A stretch of DNA of 64,000 bases. It comes from Nonlabens xiamenensis. Its GTDB lineage: Bacteria > Bacteroidota > Bacteroidia > Flavobacteriales > Flavobacteriaceae. Positions 59,049 through 64,000 of this stretch are shown here, one piece after another; within the stretch, counting starts at the first letter, position 1; the number at the start of each line of letters is the position of its first letter. Made by a program: the position numbers and the translations under genes. Below the pieces are notes generated by a model that ran no database searches, had not been told where the DNA came from, and worked only from the letters and a program-made list of their open reading frames with translations. Where the stretch lies: assembly GCF_003865345.1 (NCBI RefSeq), contig NZ_RMVE01000001.1, positions 1 through 64,000 on the forward strand, in the 5' to 3' direction.

Positions 59049-62000
59049 TATATTAAGTCGTATATTTTATTAATAACTCTTTCAATTGCCATTGAATCAA
59101 TACCATCCTTTTCACTTTCTGTTGTTATAAAAAAATTCTCATTCATAACAAAGCCGTTATCCTCATAGAATTTCTTTTTCTTTTCCCAATCTGCTTTATA
59201 ACTAGGAATGGATAACATTCCCAAATGCTCCAAAATTATTAGTTCACCAGCAGCATCAATAAAAGAAAAATCAGGAATTCTTTTTTGACCTGCATCAGAC
59301 TGAAACTCACGTTCGTACTGAAATTCAATTCCTTTCTCTAATAGCATATTGGCAATTATCACCTCTGATTTACTTCTTACGATTAGACCTTCTTTCTTCG
59401 TTTTATGAATTAATCCTTCAGCCCAAGGAATAGAACTTTTTACATCTCTTAATGATGTCACAAAAATGTTTGTATTTCGTTTTGCTGTAGATGAAAATTG
59501 GGGTTTTGATAGATTAAATATCCAATGTGGGCTGTCTCCTTCCATAAAAAGAACTAACTGCTTTTTTGAACGTGTTAATGCAGTGTATATCAATTCTCTT
59601 GATATGATACGACCTGTTTTAGGTATCACCAAAAATACCTTGTCAAAATCACTTCCTTGGCTTTTATGAATTGTAATGGCATATGCTAATTCAATACTAG
59701 AATCATCAGACTCACTACTACCCTGTGATTTATATCCAAAAGTTGAGTCAGGATTTTCTCCTGCAAAAACCACATTTGCAAATCCCTTTGCTGTATGCTT
59801 TATTATACCCAATTGTCCATTAGATAATTGAATTTTTTCGCCAGAAGGATAAGCTTCTCGCCATTCATTTTGATTTTGAATAATCTTATCATAATTTCCT
59901 AATTGATAATCTCCAATTTTAACGGATTTATATCCTTTTCTAAATTGTTGTTGAAATTGTCTATTTAAATTATGAGATCCCCAAAAAGGACCTTTTACTG
60001 GTGTTAATAGTTGGAACTGTTCAATCTTAGTTGTATCTATATTACTATTATCTATTCCTAAAAATTTATTAAGTCCTACATAATCTTCGGCATGTTCTAA
60101 ATCTAATTCTTTTTCTAATACCACATTTAACGTATTTTTTAACTCTGTTTCATCATTCCAGCAATGAACCTGAAGGTCATTAAGAGTATCATTGTCACCA
60201 ATTCTATCAAAAATCTCATCTGCATTTTTGGATGGCTTTATTCCTGAAAACCAAGACGCCAATGTTAATGAATCAGAGTTTGCTCCAGCAACTGTTCTTA
60301 CTACTTCATTTAAACGCGCCAAACATTGTGTTGCCTTATAATTAGAGTCTGATTCTTCCAATGTTTCTAGATATGAGCAAAAATCTGCAAATGGTTTTCC
60401 TGCTCCAATTGGTGGTAATTGGAATGGATCTCCAACTAAAATTATTCGTTTCACATGAGCTAAATCTAAGGATTGAAATAACGCATATAAATCATCTTCA
60501 GTAAGCATAGAACATTCGTCAATAATTACGTTTCGTTTTCCTTGGTACTTATCTTCACCAGGGAACCTCGGCTTCATTCTATTCCAATCAAATCGCTTTT
60601 GCTGATTTAGAAACTGTGCAATGGTATAAGCCTTGGAATTTGCCATTTTACCTAATTTAACACGTGCTTTACCTGTAGGCGCTAACAAGAGAACGCCATC
60701 TTTTGAAAAATCTTTACACCCAAAAAGCGCACCCATTACCGTTGTTTTTCCTGTTCCTGCGGGACCGTGTAAAACTGAAATTTTTCGATTTGTTATTTTG
60801 ATTAATGCTTTTACTTGATCTTCAAGAGCTGCTTTATGTCTTTCATTTTCTGGATTGAATTTTATGCCTGAGTCCGAAATAGTTTTTATTATTAATTTCT
60901 CCCATGATTCATTAAGACTTGGCAACTCTTTTTTAGCTCTTGCTAGTAATACCTTCCTAAAAAACCTTTCTGCATTATAATAATGTTCTAATTGTAAGCC
61001 ACTAATTTCTGAAGTTTCAATAAGACTTAATTTATTATTTATAAAATCTATATTAGATTTTAAATACTGCTCTGGTATAGCCGTAGAACGCTCTAATTTT
61101 AAATTGTTTATAGCTTCAGTCAATTCTTCAAAAGACATTAAAGTGTCACCATTTAATGCTGCTTCTTTAAGTATTTGGACCAATATAGCTCGCATTCTTC
61201 TTGGGTCAAGTGGCGATTCTACTAGTTGTGGTATTTTAGGTTCAAATTCACCTTGAATTGCTTTATCTAAAAACAAAGCATTATCAATAGTTTCTACTGC
61301 AATTGGATATTGGTTTTTATCTCCATCATCTTCTTCTGCAATACGGTAAGGATTTTCTAAAAGCTCTTTATTACTAACGTCATAACCATTTCGTTTTCTT
61401 AATGTGTTATCAAACCAAGTTTCAATTTGTTTTTCCGTTAATTCAAACCTAGATAACAGTTGTAGTAGATTTTTTCTTTCGCTGGATTCGTTTATCCATA
61501 CATCTCTGATATGAGGTAAATTATTAGAATATGTTGTCCTGCCTAGATTTAATTGACCAAATAACAAATCTTCCCAAGCATCCCAAGGGTTGTCTTTTGG
61601 ACCTATTATTTTTTTCTCGCGTAAATCGGCTTCTAGAGAATGTCCATGTTCAAATTTAAAAGCAAGTAAGGCTTGTGCAAAACTTGGAAATGGCCCCATG
61701 CTTTCTTTGACCAAACCTAACTGACTATCAATCCATAATAAATTATTATCCCATTGACCTTTAGCTATACCATGCGATTTTATACGCTCTACAACAGTAC
61801 GCAACTTACCCAATATGGTGAGCACTGTGCTATTGTTTACCCAAGCACTACCATAGGAGAACTCGTCCATGAGTTCTTTCCTACTGGCTGTTTCGCTTAA
61901 TGTTAATTTAATTTCATCTATTAAATCTGCTTTTGTTTTTTTACCTTCTTCGGTTTTTAAAATAAAATCTTCTGGCAATGCAATGTAATCGTGATAAGGC

Positions 62001-62701
62001 AACAAAATACCTTCGCTATCTGCCTGACCTGGCCTAATACCATGGGTAATTAATCTATCCCATAATGGATAAGTGTAATCTGCAGTAGATTGATACGTTA
62101 GTACTGGTGACACTTTATTAATTGAACCTATTCCTGCAATTAGTCTACGACTATCTTCATCTAACGGATTGGCTCCTTTTACATAAAAAATGGCAATCGA
62201 CTTTTTTGCTTTAATAGGTTTAAAAAATGTATCCAATAAAACATTTTGTGTATTCCTATCATATACCCATGCAGAATGAAAAGGTGGTCTTTCACCATTT
62301 GGTATTTCCGGATAACTTTTTTGCAGATCTCTTTGGTTTTTTAATAACATCCACCAAAAAGGTACAGCAAAAGTACTATACGGTGGCACATCAATAATTG
62401 TTGGTTCTAATACCTGATGTGGAATTTTATTCTTCTTCTTACCACTGTAAGGATGCTTGAATCGTCTTTTGTAAGCTCTTTCAGCCATAAATGCACCACC
62501 TTCTGCTTTACATGGAGGTAAGCTGTCTGGACTTAAATTACTCCATGACTCTCCGCTAATTTTAGATTCTTCCGCTTCGTTTTTCTCTGCATAGATTCTA
62601 GGTAAGTTAAGACAAAAAGCATTTTTACCTGGTTGATTACAAACACTACCGTTCCATTTATTGTCGTGCCATGCTACTCGTATTGATAAGTGTTTGTTCA
62701 T
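59048..62701 (-). CDS. RecD-like SF1 helicase with N-terminal WHD-Cys domain and C-terminal nuclease-like domain
   Basis: 1217 aa. Residues 1-250: an uncharacterised region opening with IRVAWHDNKWNGSVCNQPGKNAFC and further Cys (DSLPPCKAEGG), ending near SFAVPFWWML-type blocks. Residues about 640-1050: SF1 helicase, with HGPAGTGKTTVMGA (about 643), IDECSML (about 724), LVGDPFQLPPIGAG (about 754), ITIHKSQGSDF (about 1005) and YTALTRSKKQLVLF (about 1040). Residues 1105-1217: RSKSEVIIANML...KRIPDFSFIDAAGELIILEHLG, a PD-(D/E)xK-like pattern. It sits inside the type I restriction operon between hsdS and hsdR, so a joint defence role is likely. It is not a standard RM subunit. Confidence 0.82.
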   Translation of the reverse strand: MNKHLSIRVAWHDNKWNGSVCNQPGKNAFCLNLPRIYAEKNEAEESKISGESWSNLSPDSLPPCKAEGGAFMAERAYKRRFKHPYSGKKKNKIPHQVLEPTIIDVPPYSTFAVPFWWMLLKNQRDLQKSYPEIPNGERPPFHSAWVYDRNTQNVLLDTFFKPIKAKKSIAIFYVKGANPLDEDSRRLIAGIGSINKVSPVLTYQSTADYTYPLWDRLITHGIRPGQADSEGILLPYHDYIALPEDFILKTEEGKKTKADLIDEIKLTLSETASRKELMDEFSYGSAWVNNSTVLTILGKLRTVVERIKSHGIAKGQWDNNLLWIDSQLGLVKESMGPFPSFAQALLAFKFEHGHSLEADLREKKIIGPKDNPWDAWEDLLFGQLNLGRTTYSNNLPHIRDVWINESSERKNLLQLLSRFELTEKQIETWFDNTLRKRNGYDVSNKELLENPYRIAEEDDGDKNQYPIAVETIDNALFLDKAIQGEFEPKIPQLVESPLDPRRMRAILVQILKEAALNGDTLMSFEELTEAINNLKLERSTAIPEQYLKSNIDFINNKLSLIETSEISGLQLEHYYNAERFFRKVLLARAKKELPSLNESWEKLIIKTISDSGIKFNPENERHKAALEDQVKALIKITNRKISVLHGPAGTGKTTVMGALFGCKDFSKDGVLLLAPTGKARVKLGKMANSKAYTIAQFLNQQKRFDWNRMKPRFPGEDKYQGKRNVIIDECSMLTEDDLYALFQSLDLAHVKRIILVGDPFQLPPIGAGKPFADFCSYLETLEESDSNYKATQCLARLNEVVRTVAGANSDSLTLASWFSGIKPSKNADEIFDRIGDNDTLNDLQVHCWNDETELKNTLNVVLEKELDLEHAEDYVGLNKFLGIDNSNIDTTKIEQFQLLTPVKGPFWGSHNLNRQFQQQFRKGYKSVKIGDYQLGNYDKIIQNQNEWREAYPSGEKIQLSNGQLGIIKHTAKGFANVVFAGENPDSTFGYKSQGSSESDDSSIELAYAITIHKSQGSDFDKVFLVIPKTGRIISRELIYTALTRSKKQLVLFMEGDSPHWIFNLSKPQFSSTAKRNTNIFVTSLRDVKSSIPWAEGLIHKTKKEGLIVRSKSEVIIANMLLEKGIEFQYEREFQSDAGQKRIPDFSFIDAAGELIILEHLGMLSIPSYKADWEKKKKFYEDNGFVMNENFFITTESEKDGIDSMAIERVINKIYDLI

Positions 62702-62738
62702 TTGCTAACTATTTTATTTTAATTACCTATTCTATATT

Positions 62739-62999
62739 CTACTCCCATGCATGACTTCCATCTCGTGATGTAAAACTTACTGCAATAGCGTGATGCACTG
62801 AGTTATCTATTTTTTCCCATGCTTTGTAAGCAGAAGACACAGACCTGCCTATACCTAAATTACTATCTTCTGAATACGGCATACCTTTTTCTTTAAGAAT
62901 AGCTTTTAAAGAGTCAAAACTAATTTGAATGTTCTGAGACTGCAATGCCACTGCTAGTTTACCCATAAAATCGTAGGCTTGATTATGTGTAGTTTTCAT
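62739..62999 (-). CDS. small hypothetical protein of the restriction operon
   Basis: 86 aa, no signal or membrane segment (FMGKLAVALQSQNIQISFDSLKAILKEKGM ... GRSVSSAYKAWEKI ... HHAIAVSFTSRDGSHAWE). It lies 14 nt after hsdS and 37 nt before the large helicase gene in the same direction. The pattern suggests a small adaptor or regulator, but no family is recognised. Confidence 0.65.
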   Translation of the reverse strand: MKTTHNQAYDFMGKLAVALQSQNIQISFDSLKAILKEKGMPYSEDSNLGIGRSVSSAYKAWEKIDNSVHHAIAVSFTSRDGSHAWE

Positions 63000-63013
63000 A
63001 TTTGTTTTTTAAA

Positions 63014-64000
63014 TTAATCTTCTTCATCCACAACAACCCCAACCCTACCAGTCAACAAATCCTGCATCAATCCTGCTTTGAGTTGCTGGTATTTCCCTAA
63101 AGTCTGTTGCTCGGTTTGGATTTTTGATTCAATAGGTTTTATGGTTTGAATAATTCTATTTTGCTCATCGATTTGAGGCTTCAAAACCTGCAATTGATGT
63201 AGTCTACTTCCTTTTATACCTTTTACAGTGCTTCCAGTTGATTCTGCTTCTAATTCCTTTTGGAAATATTCAGACATCATAGAGTGTTTTAAAAAATCAT
63301 TCAACATTTCATTCTCAAGACATCTGTATTTAATTACTCGCTGTGCTAGAGCCAAGCCTTCAATATCAATTTGAGCAATATTACCTAAAGGTGCTTCTGT
63401 TGTTATTAACACATCACCTTTTTCTGGTATTCCCCTAGACATTGTTGCTTTGTAAGATGAATGAAGAATGTATTCTTTAGAGATTTCATAATCTATATAT
63501 CCAAACTTTATATTTTTAGCTGTAACTAAGAAAATTCCTTTATCAGATTTTGGTGGTGTTTTCCCTCTATAATCTACATAGCTAGTAATATTTTCTAAAG
63601 TTTCTAATTCCCATTCCCTAGGGATCAATCCCAAAGCACTTTCTTTATACAACTCTGGTGCGTCTTGTGGTGATGGGCGCAGTTTGCCTGTGTAGATGTC
63701 GATACCGCGTGTGAATAGATCGTGCATTAAACCTTGTTTAATGGCCTCATATTTGGCAATGGCGGTCTCGGTTTGTTCTATGACTTCATCTACCGTAGAT
63801 AGGATCTGGGCAATCTTTTTTTGTTGTGGTAGTGGTGGAAGATTAACTTTGAACTTTTCGAGACTTTTCCTTGTGACATGCTTCATTGTTGAGCCTTGAG
63901 ACTCATCAGCTAGTTTGCTCAAATTAAAGTCAATTAGATAAGCAACGTAGTACCTATCAAATCCTTTCTTTTCATCTACTTTAAACAGATGTTGATTTAA
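63014..64000 (-). CDS. hsdS: type I restriction enzyme specificity subunit, C-terminal part
   Basis: The frame is open to the right edge, so the N-terminal recognition domain lies outside. Visible: the end of the first target domain, the central conserved helix (LPPLPQQKKIAQILSTVDEVIEQTETAIAKYEAIKQGLMHDLF), the second recognition domain (LIPREWELETLENITSYVDYRGKTPPKSDKG ... GDVLITTEAPLGNIAQI) and the distal helix (LQTIKPIESKIQTEQQTL-like, KAGLMQDLLTGRVGV). It decides the DNA sequence recognised by the HsdM/R complex. The partner hsdM should lie just beyond the window. Confidence 0.92.
   Translation of the reverse strand, partial: LNQHLFKVDEKKGFDRYYVAYLIDFNLSKLADESQGSTMKHVTRKSLEKFKVNLPPLPQQKKIAQILSTVDEVIEQTETAIAKYEAIKQGLMHDLFTRGIDIYTGKLRPSPQDAPELYKESALGLIPREWELETLENITSYVDYRGKTPPKSDKGIFLVTAKNIKFGYIDYEISKEYILHSSYKATMSRGIPEKGDVLITTEAPLGNIAQIDIEGLALAQRVIKYRCLENEMLNDFLKHSMMSEYFQKELEAESTGSTVKGIKGSRLHQLQVLKPQIDEQNRIIQTIKPIESKIQTEQQTLGKYQQLKAGLMQDLLTGRVGVVVDEED

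Overview
The window looks like a chromosome segment of a marine member of the Flavobacteriaceae (Bacteroidota). The evidence is the Bacteroidota-type -7 box TAnnTTTG in front of many genes, a secreted hydrolase with a C-terminal type IX secretion tail, many lipoproteins with SC lipoboxes, gene families typical of the group (GTG-started rplM, SDR-type threonine dehydrogenase, OlsF-like acyltransferase, M43 lipoprotein protease, DUF3050), and a highly iterated palindrome CGCTTTCGCGAAAGCG (seven exact copies and one near copy). A Nonlabens/Dokdonia-like genus is my guess only.

Layout. 1-4.1 kb is an accessory patch: the cut-off N-terminus of a REP-associated Y1 transposase, two REP-like hairpins, two displaced Rhs C-terminal toxin modules each followed by a candidate immunity lipoprotein (the second broken at a G6 tract), and a 121-bp tandem repeat next to tRNA-Ser(GGA). 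4.2-34.5 kb is mostly housekeeping: ansA with an acyltransferase, a TatD nuclease, rpsP-rimM-trmN6, an acyl-CoA dehydrogenase, a MITE-like element, an M43 protease, a DNA ligase with its partner exonuclease, threonine dehydrogenase, fbp, a polyamine-type acetyltransferase with aspartate kinase, an OlsF-like bifunctional acyltransferase, two TM2 proteins and mgtE. Inside this stretch lies a compact four-gene operon (20.2-23.3 kb): a coiled-coil protein, a protein with a possible roadblock/longin-like region, a Ras-like GTPase, and a histidine-kinase-like protein whose catalytic motifs are degenerate.

34.8-37.7 kb carries rplM-rpsI and rpsB-tsf with clear terminators. 37.8-49.5 kb holds ruvC, a membrane protein/glycosyltransferase pair, a TPR protein, a Cof-type phosphatase, tRNA-Asp(GTC), an HGSNAT-like membrane protein, a 2OG-Fe(II) oxygenase and a Fpg/Nei glycosylase without zinc ligands. 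50.2-52.3 kb is a large T9SS-exported carbohydrate-active-looking enzyme.

52.3-64 kb is an accessory island on lower-GC DNA: a complete IS3-family element that abuts the 3' remnant of a gene, four AACC-N3-GGTT palindromes in 221 bp, and a minus-strand type I restriction operon running off the right edge: hsdS (partial), an 86-aa protein, a 1217-aa RecD-like helicase with a C-terminal nuclease-like domain, hsdR, and a YgjP-type metallopeptidase. hsdM is not in the window. The strongest candidates for under-described systems are the GTPase/pseudo-kinase operon, the helicase-nuclease inside the type I restriction operon, and the orphan Rhs-CT/lipoprotein array with its REP hairpins.
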